Assembly: GCF_028649595.1 (NCBI RefSeq)
Contig: NZ_JAQSLK010000001.1
Location: 310,001-374,000 of the forward strand
Length of the DNA: 64,000 nt
Origin: Campylobacter magnus
GTDB taxonomy: Bacteria > Campylobacterota > Campylobacteria > Campylobacterales > Campylobacteraceae
Direction: 5' to 3'
How positions within the stretch are numbered: position 1 is the stretch's first letter; each line of letters begins with the position of its first letter. This document shows, one piece after another, positions 24,195 through 32,345 of the stretch. The notes beneath the pieces are model-generated. The model searched no databases and was not told the origin of the DNA. It was given only the letters and a program-made list of their open reading frames with translations. Made by a program: the position numbers and the translations under genes.

Positions 24195-25552
24195 GCTCGC
24201 ACCTTTTTAAACCTATTTGTAAAAGCGATTTTTTCTACCACATTTATCTTGCTAGGGATTTTATAGCGTTCTAGTTTGCTAGCGCAAGTGCTTCTTATTA
24301 GTTTTTTTAGCTCATCTTTAGCCATAGTATTTTTTAGCACTACATCGCAGCTTACACTCTGCCCTGTAATAGCGTTTTTCTCTCCATACACTACGCAATC
24401 AGCGATATTTTCTAGCTCCATTATCACGCTTTCTATCTCGCTTGGCAGAGCTTTTTTACCACCTATATTTATTAGCTCTTTTACGCGGCCAACGATTTTT
24501 AGATATTCCACGTCACGCAAGACTAGATCGCCTGTTTTAAACCAACCATCTTTAAAAGCGCTCATATCAGCATTTAAATAGCCTAAAATCTGCGTTTTGC
24601 TCTTTATCCACAGCTCGCCATTTACGATTTTATATTCTGCGTCATTTAGTTTTATATAAGTAGAGCTTGATGACTTTGAGCTAGTATTTAGTATGCCAGT
24701 CTCACTAGTGCCAAAGGTTTGTAAGAACTTTACTTTTTTAAAAGTAGCTTTTAGGCGAGCAAGCAGGCTCTCACTCATAGCCTCTGTGCCGTAAGTTATC
24801 ATTTTTAGGCTACTTAGGTCGTATTTTTTATGAGCATTGCTCATTAAAATTAGATTTAAAAAAGTAGGATTTGAGGGCAAAACTGAGATTTTATATTTTT
24901 CTATTAAAGCGCAGATTTCATCGCTATTTCTCTCTCTTGGTATGATTGCTGTGCTTAAAGTAGCTAGGATGTTTAAAAGCGTATTTATTCCACCGATGTG
25001 ATCAAAAAGCAAAAAAAGTAGCATATTTAGTTTGCGTGGCTTTTTGGCTTCAAAGCTAGAAATAAGCGTATTAAGGTCGTGGACCATAGCCTTTGGTTTG
25101 CCTGTGCTTCCTGAGCTAAATAGCACTAGACCAGCATGGTTTTGCCTAAAAAGATTTTCTATAATAGCGTGTTTTTTATCATTTGTTTCTAGGAATTCTA
25201 GATTGGGGAATTCTAGTTTATGGAATTTAGAATTAGGGAATTCTAGTTTAGGGAATTCTAGAATTCCTGCATTTATTTTTATATCTGCCATGCTTTCTTT
25301 TAGCGCAGTTTCATTACACTCTACAAGTGGGACTATGATATTTTTATTTTCATAAAGAGCTAAAAACAAAGCAATATTATAAAAACTATATCCACCGATT
25401 ATAGCTACTACTTTGTTCCCAATGCCTTTTAGCGTAGTGCTAGATAAATCTAGAATTCCCTCTAAAAGCTCGCCATAAGTATAGCTTTTGCCATCATCTA
25501 TTATAGCGATTTTATCAGCATTATCTCTAAATCTTTCAAGCAAAAAACTCAT
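24191..25552 (-). CDS. AMP-dependent acyl ligase (acyl-CoA/ACP synthetase)
   Basis: A 453-residue ANL-superfamily enzyme. It has LVLFSSGSTGKPKAMVHD (ATP-binding P-loop), LQTFGTSETG, WFKTGDLVLRD and the C-terminal hinge KIVGRVKELINIGGKKALPSEIE with the catalytic Lys region near KIAFTNRFKKVRA. It activates a carboxylic acid as acyl-AMP and probably loads it on the ACP encoded upstream. Residues about 95-125 are a palindrome-derived insertion (GILEFPKLEFPNSKFHKLEF). It overlaps the SDR upstream and the GNAT downstream by four bases each, so the three are translated as a unit. Confidence 0.85.
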   Translation of the reverse strand: MSFLLERFRDNADKIAIIDDGKSYTYGELLEGILDLSSTTLKGIGNKVVAIIGGYSFYNIALFLALYENKNIIVPLVECNETALKESMADIKINAGILEFPKLEFPNSKFHKLEFPNLEFLETNDKKHAIIENLFRQNHAGLVLFSSGSTGKPKAMVHDLNTLISSFEAKKPRKLNMLLFLLFDHIGGINTLLNILATLSTAIIPRERNSDEICALIEKYKISVLPSNPTFLNLILMSNAHKKYDLSSLKMITYGTEAMSESLLARLKATFKKVKFLQTFGTSETGILNTSSKSSSSTYIKLNDAEYKIVNGELWIKSKTQILGYLNADMSAFKDGWFKTGDLVLRDVEYLKIVGRVKELINIGGKKALPSEIESVIMELENIADCVVYGEKNAITGQSVSCDVVLKNTMAKDELKKLIRSTCASKLERYKIPSKINVVEKIAFTNRFKKVRA

Positions 25553-26262
25553 CTTAAAACCCCACCAAGCGTGATAATCTGCCCTGTGATAAAATCACTT
25601 TTTTGGCTTATAAAAAAATCAATCACATTTATAATATCGCCAAATTCGCCAAATCTTTTTATAGCTTGCTGTTCTAAAAGTGCCTTTATTTTATCCTTTG
25701 GCACGGCTTTTATAAGATCAGTTTGCACAGGCGTGAGAGCGATAGCATTTACCCTTATAGAGTAGCTTGCTAGCTCTTTTGCCATGGTTTTAGTTAGACT
25801 CTCGCAAGCAGCCTTGCTAGCAGCATATATCGCCTCGCCCTCCAAGCAAAGCGGGGCTGCAACAGAGCTAAAGTTTATTATCACACCACTTTTAGCACTA
25901 TTTTTATTACTTATCATGACCTTTGCCACCTCACGGCTCAGCAAAAAAGCACCTAGAAAATTCACATCAACTAATCTTTTTGCGCTCTCATAGCTAGTGG
26001 TTAGGATATGATTCATGGACGCCATGCCAGCGTTATTTAGACAAATGTCAATTTTGCCAAACTCTTTTTTAGCAGCCCTCACCATAGAGACCACGGCTTT
26101 TTCATCATTTATATCTAGGATAAAGTGGCGGTAGTTTTTATGCGCTATATCGCTAGGGCTTCTAGCACAGCCTACTACTATATCGCCGCATTTTAGGTAG
26201 TGCTCGCTTAAAGCCTTGCCGATACCACGACTAGAGCCTGAGATGATAAAAACTCTACACAT
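25549..26262 (-). CDS. Short-chain dehydrogenase (FabG-like)
   Basis: A classical SDR: IISGSSRGIGKALSEHYL (NADP loop), LNNAGMAS, NFSSVAAPLCLEGEAIYAASKAACESL with the Ser-Tyr-Lys triad (YxxxK), and the C-terminal DFFISQKSDFITGQIITLGG typical of FabG. A GTG in frame at 26280 exists, but the ATG at 26262 overlaps the end of the acp gene by 8 bp and begins MCRVFIISG. It probably reduces a 3-oxoacyl-ACP to a hydroxyacyl group for glycan decoration. Confidence 0.83.
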   Translation of the reverse strand: MCRVFIISGSSRGIGKALSEHYLKCGDIVVGCARSPSDIAHKNYRHFILDINDEKAVVSMVRAAKKEFGKIDICLNNAGMASMNHILTTSYESAKRLVDVNFLGAFLLSREVAKVMISNKNSAKSGVIINFSSVAAPLCLEGEAIYAASKAACESLTKTMAKELASYSIRVNAIALTPVQTDLIKAVPKDKIKALLEQQAIKRFGEFGDIINVIDFFISQKSDFITGQIITLGGVLR

Positions 26263-26536
26263 GCTTTGAGATATACTCACAAAGCGAGCCTACATCACGA
26301 AATGGTGAGTCAAAAGCACTCATTGCCTTCTCATCAGCTAGCACTACATTTTTGCCTAGCTCGCTTTCAATTTTTTCTTCTATATCAACCACAAGTGTAA
26401 CCAAGTCTATGCTAGAAATGCTAGAGTTTTTGCCATATAGTCTTGTTGTCTCATCAGCATTTTTTAGACTCTCATCGCCTAGCTCATCGCCAAGGGTTTT
26501 TAGAGCTTCTAAAACGATTTGTTTGATTTTTTCCAT
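26255..26536 (-). CDS. Acyl carrier protein
   Basis: A 93-residue acidic, helical protein of the ACP type. The segment NSSISSIDLVTLVVDIEEKIESEL corresponds to the DSL phosphopantetheine site and helix II, although the motif reads SSIDL rather than DSLDS. It is co-directional with, and overlaps, the SDR. It is a dedicated carrier for the acyl group built by the AMP-ligase and SDR, similar in kind to the accessory ACPs in Campylobacter flagellar glycosylation islands. Confidence 0.8.
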   Translation of the reverse strand: MEKIKQIVLEALKTLGDELGDESLKNADETTRLYGKNSSISSIDLVTLVVDIEEKIESELGKNVVLADEKAMSAFDSPFRDVGSLCEYISKHV

Positions 26537-26615
26537 AATTTTTCCTAAAAAACTACAATTTTACAACATTTAAAATAAAACTTTAATAAAATATTTTTAA
26601 GGAATTCTAGAATTC

Positions 26616-27383
26616 CTACAAACAAAAACCATCATCAACTACGATATTTTGTCCATTGACACAAGCACTAGCATCGCTTAACAAAAACAACGCTGCGCCA
26701 CAAATATCGCTAGGATCTAGCATTCCTTTATTTAAGCAAACATTTTTGTACTGCTGTAAAAAAATAGGATTTTGCCCATCTAAAATTCCACCTGGGCTAA
26801 TGCAATTTACTCTAATATTAGAGCCTTTTAAGTATTTTGCTAGATATTTTACCATGTGAATTAGCCCAGCTTTTATAGCACTGTATGCTATAGGCGAGCT
26901 CATCGGCGTGTCTTTATAGGTCTCAAACTTTGGTGCTACAACGCCTTGGATGGATGAGAGCATTATGATATTTCCAGCATTTTTAGTTTTAAAAAATCTA
27001 GCGAATTCTTGCATAAACAAAAACGCGCCGCCAAGCTGCATATTTGTATTTTTACAAAAATCCTCATAACTAGCATCAAAAAAATATGCCCCAAAATCCT
27101 TAGTGCGTGGATATGCCGCATTTATAGCGGCATCAATCTTGCCAAAGTTACTAAGCGTAAAATCAATACATTTTAAAATCAAATCTTTATCACAAAGATC
27201 AAATTTCACAAACTCTACATTGCTAGAAAACTTAGTTTTTAGCTCATCACAATACTTCTTGCCCTCTGCTTCGTTTATATCAGCAATTACTGCTTTTGCG
27301 CCATTTTCAAGGACTGATTTTACAAAGCTTTTTCCTATGAGCCCTGCTCCGCCAGCTATCACTACTACTTTGTCTTTTAACAT
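26616..27383 (-). CDS. ptmA: Flagellin-modification SDR oxidoreductase PtmA
   Basis: A 255-residue short-chain dehydrogenase: VVIAGGAGLIGKSFVKSVLENGAKAVIADI, INAAYPRTKDFG, MLSSIQGVVAPKFETYKDTPMSSPIAYSAIKAGLIHM (Ser, YxxxK) and CVNGQNIVVDDGFCL. This is the PtmA type, not FabG. PtmA supports the GDP-GlcNAc branch that feeds legionaminic acid. It overlaps ptmB by 7 bp. The order ptmE-ptmF-ptmB-ptmA matches the C. jejuni flagellar glycosylation island. Confidence 0.85.
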   Translation of the reverse strand: MLKDKVVVIAGGAGLIGKSFVKSVLENGAKAVIADINEAEGKKYCDELKTKFSSNVEFVKFDLCDKDLILKCIDFTLSNFGKIDAAINAAYPRTKDFGAYFFDASYEDFCKNTNMQLGGAFLFMQEFARFFKTKNAGNIIMLSSIQGVVAPKFETYKDTPMSSPIAYSAIKAGLIHMVKYLAKYLKGSNIRVNCISPGGILDGQNPIFLQQYKNVCLNKGMLDPSDICGAALFLLSDASACVNGQNIVVDDGFCL

Positions 27384-28078
27384 TTTTGCTTCCTTATTAT
27401 AAACTCTACAAACTCAAAATCAAGCTCGCTATCAATGTCAATAGAGCGAATTTCTGGCATCACATAAAGCCCAGTTCGCTCTGTAAATACACTATCACAC
27501 TCCAAAATCGCCCTTTTTTTCCAAATGTAAATAGAGGCATTCATATCATAAGTTTTTGGCGCATCTTGGCGCCTTAAAATAGACTTAGCTAGTGGCTTGC
27601 TAAGCCCCACTTTGCCACGCTCATCAAACTCAATTAGATTAAAATACGGACTTCTGCGACTTGGCATAGCTGTTATTAAAATATCATTTTCATCTTTTAA
27701 AAACTGCTCAAAAGCCGCTGTTATATCGCTAGGCAAACGCAAAGGCGAAGTAGCATCAAGGTCTACTAAATACTTAAATTCCTTGCCAAAATATTTTTCG
27801 CTACGCAAAAATGCATCCCTTATAGCTGGAATTTTGCCAGCCGTATCGCTAGCAAGCTCTGCTTCCCTTTTAAAAAACACCTCAGCACCATACTTTATAG
27901 CAACGCTTGCTATTTCATCGCTATCTGTGCTAAGCACAACATGCTCAAAAAGCCCACAAGCCCTAGCTTGTTCTATGCTATAAGCGATAAGCGGCTTGCC
28001 ACAAAGCTCTTTTATGTTTTTGTTTTTTACGCCTTTGCTGCCACCTCTAGCGCAAATTGTGCATAGTGCCTCACTCAT
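27377..28078 (-). CDS. ptmB: CMP-legionaminic acid synthetase (PtmB/LegF)
   Basis: A 233-residue cytidylyltransferase of the NeuA type. It has LCTICARGGSKGVKNKNIKELCGKPLIAYSIEQA (CTP loop, A-R-x-x-S-K) and YLVDLDATSPLRLPSDI, the metal and substrate region. It activates legionaminic acid as CMP-Leg before transfer to flagellin. The start overlaps the ptmF stop by ATGA. Confidence 0.9.
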   Translation of the reverse strand: MSEALCTICARGGSKGVKNKNIKELCGKPLIAYSIEQARACGLFEHVVLSTDSDEIASVAIKYGAEVFFKREAELASDTAGKIPAIRDAFLRSEKYFGKEFKYLVDLDATSPLRLPSDITAAFEQFLKDENDILITAMPSRRSPYFNLIEFDERGKVGLSKPLAKSILRRQDAPKTYDMNASIYIWKKRAILECDSVFTERTGLYVMPEIRSIDIDSELDFEFVEFIIRKQKC

Positions 28079-28971
28079 TTATCCCCCTTTTGAACTGCAT
28101 TTATAATCTCCATTGTCTTTAGACCAAACTCATAATCGCAAGCAAACTCTTTTTTACCTAAAATATCTTCATGCATAGCTTTAAAACTAGAATTCCTTTC
28201 TATTTTTACTAGGAATTCTAGAATTTCTCCATTTTTATCAGCGATTTTTAGGCATCCAGCGATAAAATCAAGCAAAAAAGTTTTATTTAAAGTTTCTATT
28301 AAAAGCGTTCTTTGCGTGATTTTACTTATATAATCTAAGCTAACGCTAATAATTTCTCCATTTTTGCCTTTAGCAAAAAAGGCACAAAAATCATGGCTTG
28401 AAATCTCTAAATCAGAGATTTTCTCATCCATACTAAAACTTAGCTCAAAATCGCCCAAAAGCCACAGTAAATAATCAATCTCATGACTAAGGTCTAGCAA
28501 AACTCCACCACCACGCTCTTTGTCACTGCTATAAGAGGCTCTATAATCAGTATTTGGCCTCCAAGTAGGCAAATACGAAGAGCATTTTGCCTGCGCGAAA
28601 ATTATTTTTTCATTTTTTAGCTCGTTTTTTAGCTTTAAAAGCAAGGGATGATAGCGCAAAACATAGCCTACAAAAACTGAGTTTTCTAGCTTTAAATGCG
28701 CTTTTTTACTCTCAAAAAGCGGTTTTTCACAAAATATAATTTTATTTTTAACATTTTTATTTAGGAATTCTAGATTTTCAAAATGCTTATTTGTAGGCGT
28801 AGCAATCACAAAATAATCAAACTCGCTAAGCGGAATTTCGTCAAAACTCTTATAGCTTTTAAACTCTTTTAAATCCTTGCTTGTAAGCACCTCTACTTCG
28901 TGTCCTAAGCTGCTTAAAACCTCACAATGCCTGCTGCCAATAGAGCCATAGCCTACAACCAAAACTCTCAT
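28075..28971 (-). CDS. ptmF: Gfo/Idh/MocA-type oxidoreductase PtmF
   Basis: A 298-residue protein with an N-terminal Rossmann domain (RVLVVGYGSIGSRHCEVLSSLG), the family motif IIFCEKPLFES (E-K-P) and a C-terminal domain with GGGVLLDLSHEIDYLLWLLG. In C. jejuni PtmF, together with PtmA and PtmE, makes GDP-GlcNAc precursors for legionaminic acid. It overlaps ptmE and ptmB by four bases each. Confidence 0.85.
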   Translation of the reverse strand: MRVLVVGYGSIGSRHCEVLSSLGHEVEVLTSKDLKEFKSYKSFDEIPLSEFDYFVIATPTNKHFENLEFLNKNVKNKIIFCEKPLFESKKAHLKLENSVFVGYVLRYHPLLLKLKNELKNEKIIFAQAKCSSYLPTWRPNTDYRASYSSDKERGGGVLLDLSHEIDYLLWLLGDFELSFSMDEKISDLEISSHDFCAFFAKGKNGEIISVSLDYISKITQRTLLIETLNKTFLLDFIAGCLKIADKNGEILEFLVKIERNSSFKAMHEDILGKKEFACDYEFGLKTMEIINAVQKGDK

Positions 28972-30017
28972 AACCCAAAAACTCCCTCATACTCATCATT
29001 TGCCCTTCTATACTCGTCCATTCTGCCAATATCAAGCCAATACTCACGGATAGGAAAAGGATGAATTGGAAAATCGTGCTTTAAAAGCTCACTAAAAAGC
29101 GTTGGCATATCGTAAAAAACGCCATTTGGGATAAAATCAAGCACAATAGGGCTAAACATATAAATCCCAGCACTTACAAAAAAGCTCTGCGTAGGCTTTT
29201 CTTCTATTGAAGTTACTTTATTTGCCCTTACATTTACCACGCCATAAGGCACTTGCATTTCATATTTGCGGATACAAATGCTAGCTAGGGCATTGCTATC
29301 TTTATGATATTCGTGTAAATACTCAAAATTTACATTTGTTAGCAAATCGCCGTTCATTACAAAAAAATCATCTTTTGGTCTTTCTTTAAGCAAGCTGAGT
29401 GCCCCAGCTGTCCCCATGCGCTTACTTTCTAAAACATACTCTATTTTTACGCCAAACTTATCTCCATTTCCAAAATACTCTTTTATTATCTCAGATTTAT
29501 AGTTTACACACATTATTATATCTGTGTAGCCATACTTTGCGAAGTTTTCTACTATGGTGTGTAAAATCGGCTTGTTTCCTACATCTAGCATTGGTTTTGG
29601 CACATCATTTGTAAGAGGTCTAAGCCTAGTGCCAAGTCCCCCAACCATCAAAATCACTTTATTTGGCTTATTTTTTGGAGCCAAAAACTCCCTTATATCT
29701 TGAATTCCTATTAGCTTGCCATTAGATATAATAGGTATTTGATGAAGCTTTTTTTCATTTGCTAACTCCAGAATTCGCTCTTTTGTATCATTTATATTTG
29801 CTACTACTGGATGCTTGTTTATTATGCCGGCTATACTATCACCTAGGCTCATGCCTTTTAAAAGTGCTCGCCTTATATCGCCATCGTTTAACATACCAAG
29901 TAGCAAGCCATCATCACTTAGCACCACAGCTACTTTTATAGCACCTTTATCTATTACTTCTAGGGCCTCCTTTATACTTGCGTTTTGATTTATTTTTATC
30001 TCATCTATTTTATACAT
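28968..30017 (-). CDS. ptmE: Glucosamine-1-phosphate guanylyltransferase with CBS pair (PtmE)
   Basis: The 349-residue protein has two CBS domains (about residues 1-115: VVLSDDGLLLGMLNDGDIRRALLKG, IPIISNGKLIGIQDIREFL) and then a sugar nucleotidyltransferase domain with VILMVGGLGTRLRPLTNDVPKPMLDVGNKPIL and FFVMNGDLLTNVNF. This fusion is diagnostic of PtmE, which makes GDP-glucosamine and so channels GDP-linked rather than UDP-linked sugars into legionaminic acid. It overlaps legG by 13 bp. Confidence 0.9.
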   Translation of the reverse strand: MYKIDEIKINQNASIKEALEVIDKGAIKVAVVLSDDGLLLGMLNDGDIRRALLKGMSLGDSIAGIINKHPVVANINDTKERILELANEKKLHQIPIISNGKLIGIQDIREFLAPKNKPNKVILMVGGLGTRLRPLTNDVPKPMLDVGNKPILHTIVENFAKYGYTDIIMCVNYKSEIIKEYFGNGDKFGVKIEYVLESKRMGTAGALSLLKERPKDDFFVMNGDLLTNVNFEYLHEYHKDSNALASICIRKYEMQVPYGVVNVRANKVTSIEEKPTQSFFVSAGIYMFSPIVLDFIPNGVFYDMPTLFSELLKHDFPIHPFPIREYWLDIGRMDEYRRANDEYEGVFGL

Positions 30018-31177
30018 TTTGCATCCAAATCATAAAATTTCTTTTTTAAAATACCATTTAATTTTATATTTTCTAGCACTTTGATTATTTTTTTACTAGC
30101 AAAACCTGAGCCATAAGGATTTTTAACACTTTTTAACTTTGCTTGAAAATCCTTTGAATACGCCTTTTTAATAGCCTTTAAAATAGCTGATTTATCGCAT
30201 TTTGCATCAATTATGCTAGGTGCTTTTATCCTGCCTTTTTGGCGATTGCCTATATTTATGGTGGCTTTTTTTAGACTTGGGGCTTCACTAATGCCACTTG
30301 AGCTATTGCCAAGTACTATATCAGCGTGCTTTATCGCACTTAGGTATCGCAACTGCCCAAGACTCATTACAAAAATAGCCTTTTTTGGGTTTTTAAGGCA
30401 GTAGCTTTGAGCCATTTCATTTATGATTTTTCCACCATTATCAGCGTTTGCGCCTGTAAAGATAAAATGCGTATCTTTAAGGCTATCAAGTGCGTTTAAA
30501 ATCTGCGAAAATTGCTTGCTAGCAGATTTTTTCTCTATCGTTTGTGGATGAAAAGTTACTAAAATATTTTTCTTGCCAAGCTTAAAGCCTAGCGAGTTTT
30601 CAAAATCTTTTTTGCCCAAAAGCTCTAAACGCTTAATGTTTTCAACCCCAAGACCGCCTACATTATACACCCTAGCAGGATTTTCGCCTAGCTGGATAAT
30701 GCGCCTTTTATAAAGACTTGTGGCACAAAAATGAATATGACTCATTTTTGTTAAAGCATGGCGAATACCCTCATCAATCGCACCTTGCGTGCTCTCTCCG
30801 CCGTGGATATGCGCTAGTGGGATAGCCCTTAGCATGCCAGCGATACCAGCACTTAGCATTTCGTATCTATCGCCTAAAAGCATCATTATATCAGGCCTAA
30901 CCTGCTCTAAAACCTTGCTAAATCCAGCCACACCTGCGCTAAAAGCCAAACAAAGCGCAGTTTCATCATCGTTTTCTAGCCCCAAAGGAACTTTATAAAA
31001 ATGCTTAAAATCACGCTCTATTTCTTTATAAGTTAACCCCAAACGCTCTTCTAAATGTGAGCCAGATAGCACCAAGCTAAGCTCTAAAAATCTGCTTTTT
31101 TCTATTTCTTTAAGCAGCCAAAAAAGCAAGCCATAATCAGCCCGACTCGTGCTTACAACGCAGATTTTTCGCTTCAT
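30005..31177 (-). CDS. legG: GDP-diNAcBac 2-epimerase, hydrolysing (LegG/NeuC-type)
   Basis: A 390-residue epimerase of the NeuC family. ICVVSTSRADYGLLFWLLKEI, LLGDRYEMLSAG, HIHGGESTQGAIDEGIRHALTKMSH, VTFHPQT and GNSSSGISEAPSLKKATINIGNRQKGRIKAPSII are all conserved motifs. It releases the nucleotide and gives 2,4-diacetamido-2,4,6-trideoxymannose for LegI. It lies 60 bp after legI in the same operon. Confidence 0.9.
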   Translation of the reverse strand: MKRKICVVSTSRADYGLLFWLLKEIEKSRFLELSLVLSGSHLEERLGLTYKEIERDFKHFYKVPLGLENDDETALCLAFSAGVAGFSKVLEQVRPDIMMLLGDRYEMLSAGIAGMLRAIPLAHIHGGESTQGAIDEGIRHALTKMSHIHFCATSLYKRRIIQLGENPARVYNVGGLGVENIKRLELLGKKDFENSLGFKLGKKNILVTFHPQTIEKKSASKQFSQILNALDSLKDTHFIFTGANADNGGKIINEMAQSYCLKNPKKAIFVMSLGQLRYLSAIKHADIVLGNSSSGISEAPSLKKATINIGNRQKGRIKAPSIIDAKCDKSAILKAIKKAYSKDFQAKLKSVKNPYGSGFASKKIIKVLENIKLNGILKKKFYDLDAKCIK

Positions 31178-31237
31178 TTTTACCTCAATTTTCTAAATTT
31201 ATTCTAAAATTCTGTCTAAAATTCCCTCTAAAATTCT

Positions 31238-32245
31238 CTAAATCTCTATTAGCTCATCAGCACTAAAATCACGGCTTGCCGCCCTGCCTAGCACCTCGCC
31301 TAAGCGCATAGGACTTATGCCAGAACCTGGTCTTTTGATAGCTAGATTATCTTTGCTAAAAATCTCGCCTTTTTTGATAGCACGATTAGCCACTATTGAT
31401 TTGCGGGCTATGTTTATGTTTTTACTCTCGCTCTTGCTTGGCGTTTTTATGCCTGAGCCAAGTGCTAGCTCTATATTTCTTATAGCACTTACCATCGCTA
31501 TAAGCTCATCAGGCTCTAGGCTGGCTTTGTGATCTGGGCCACTCATGTTACGATCAAGCGTAAAGTGCTTTTCTATCACACTAGCACCCAGTGCCACAGC
31601 TGCGATTGGCACCTCAATGCCCTTTGTGTGATCGCTATATCCAACTTTTACTTTAAAGGCTTTTTTTATGGTTCTCATCGCTTTTAGATTTACATCAGCA
31701 AGAGGCGTTGGATACTCTGTATTTGCGTGAAGCACTGTTATATCATCTTTTTTTGTGCCTGAGAATTCTAGAATTTCTAGTGCTTTTTCTATCTCGCCAA
31801 GCTTTGCCATGCCAGTTGAAAGAATGATTTTTAGTCCCAAAGCACCGATTTTTTCTAAATAAGGCAGATTTGTTATCTCTCCGCTTGGGATTTTTATGAT
31901 TTTTAGTCCCTTTTTTACTAGCAGATCCACACTAGGCAAATCAAAAGGCGTAGATAAAAACTCTATATTTTTGCTTTTTGCATAAGCGATTAGCTCGTCG
32001 TGAGCTTTTTCATCAAGTTCTAGTTTTTTTACCATTTCAAGCTGGCTCTCGCTCTCATCACCAGTGTTTTGCACTTGATACTGGGCCTTTTTAGCATTTT
32101 TGCTGATTACTAGCTCAGCCTTAAAGCTCTGAAACTTCACCGCATCCGCCCCAGCCTTTGCTGCTGTCTCAATCAGCCTTTTTGCTATATTTATATCGCC
32201 ATTGTGATTGACCCCAGCTTCTGCTATGATAAAGACTTTTTTCAT
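31238..32245 (-). CDS. legI: N,N'-diacetyllegionaminic acid synthase (NeuB2/LegI)
   Basis: A 335-residue sialic-acid-synthase family enzyme that condenses the trideoxymannose with PEP. It has FIIAEAGVNHNGDINIAKRLI, DAVKFQSFKAE, KIPSGEITNLPYLEKIG, GYSDHTKGIEVPIAAVALGASVIEKHFTLDRNMSGPDHKASLEP and a C-terminal SAF/antifreeze-like domain (KGEIFSKDNLAIKRPGSGISP). Adjacent legG and ptm genes support legionaminic rather than pseudaminic acid. Confidence 0.92.
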   Translation of the reverse strand: MKKVFIIAEAGVNHNGDINIAKRLIETAAKAGADAVKFQSFKAELVISKNAKKAQYQVQNTGDESESQLEMVKKLELDEKAHDELIAYAKSKNIEFLSTPFDLPSVDLLVKKGLKIIKIPSGEITNLPYLEKIGALGLKIILSTGMAKLGEIEKALEILEFSGTKKDDITVLHANTEYPTPLADVNLKAMRTIKKAFKVKVGYSDHTKGIEVPIAAVALGASVIEKHFTLDRNMSGPDHKASLEPDELIAMVSAIRNIELALGSGIKTPSKSESKNINIARKSIVANRAIKKGEIFSKDNLAIKRPGSGISPMRLGEVLGRAASRDFSADELIEI

Positions 32246-32345
32246 TTTAGACCTCTTTGCAAAGTTTAAATAACCAAGAAAAATATTTAAAATTTTAATA
32301 TCATATTTAAAAATTATATCACATTTAATTAAATTAAATATCAGC

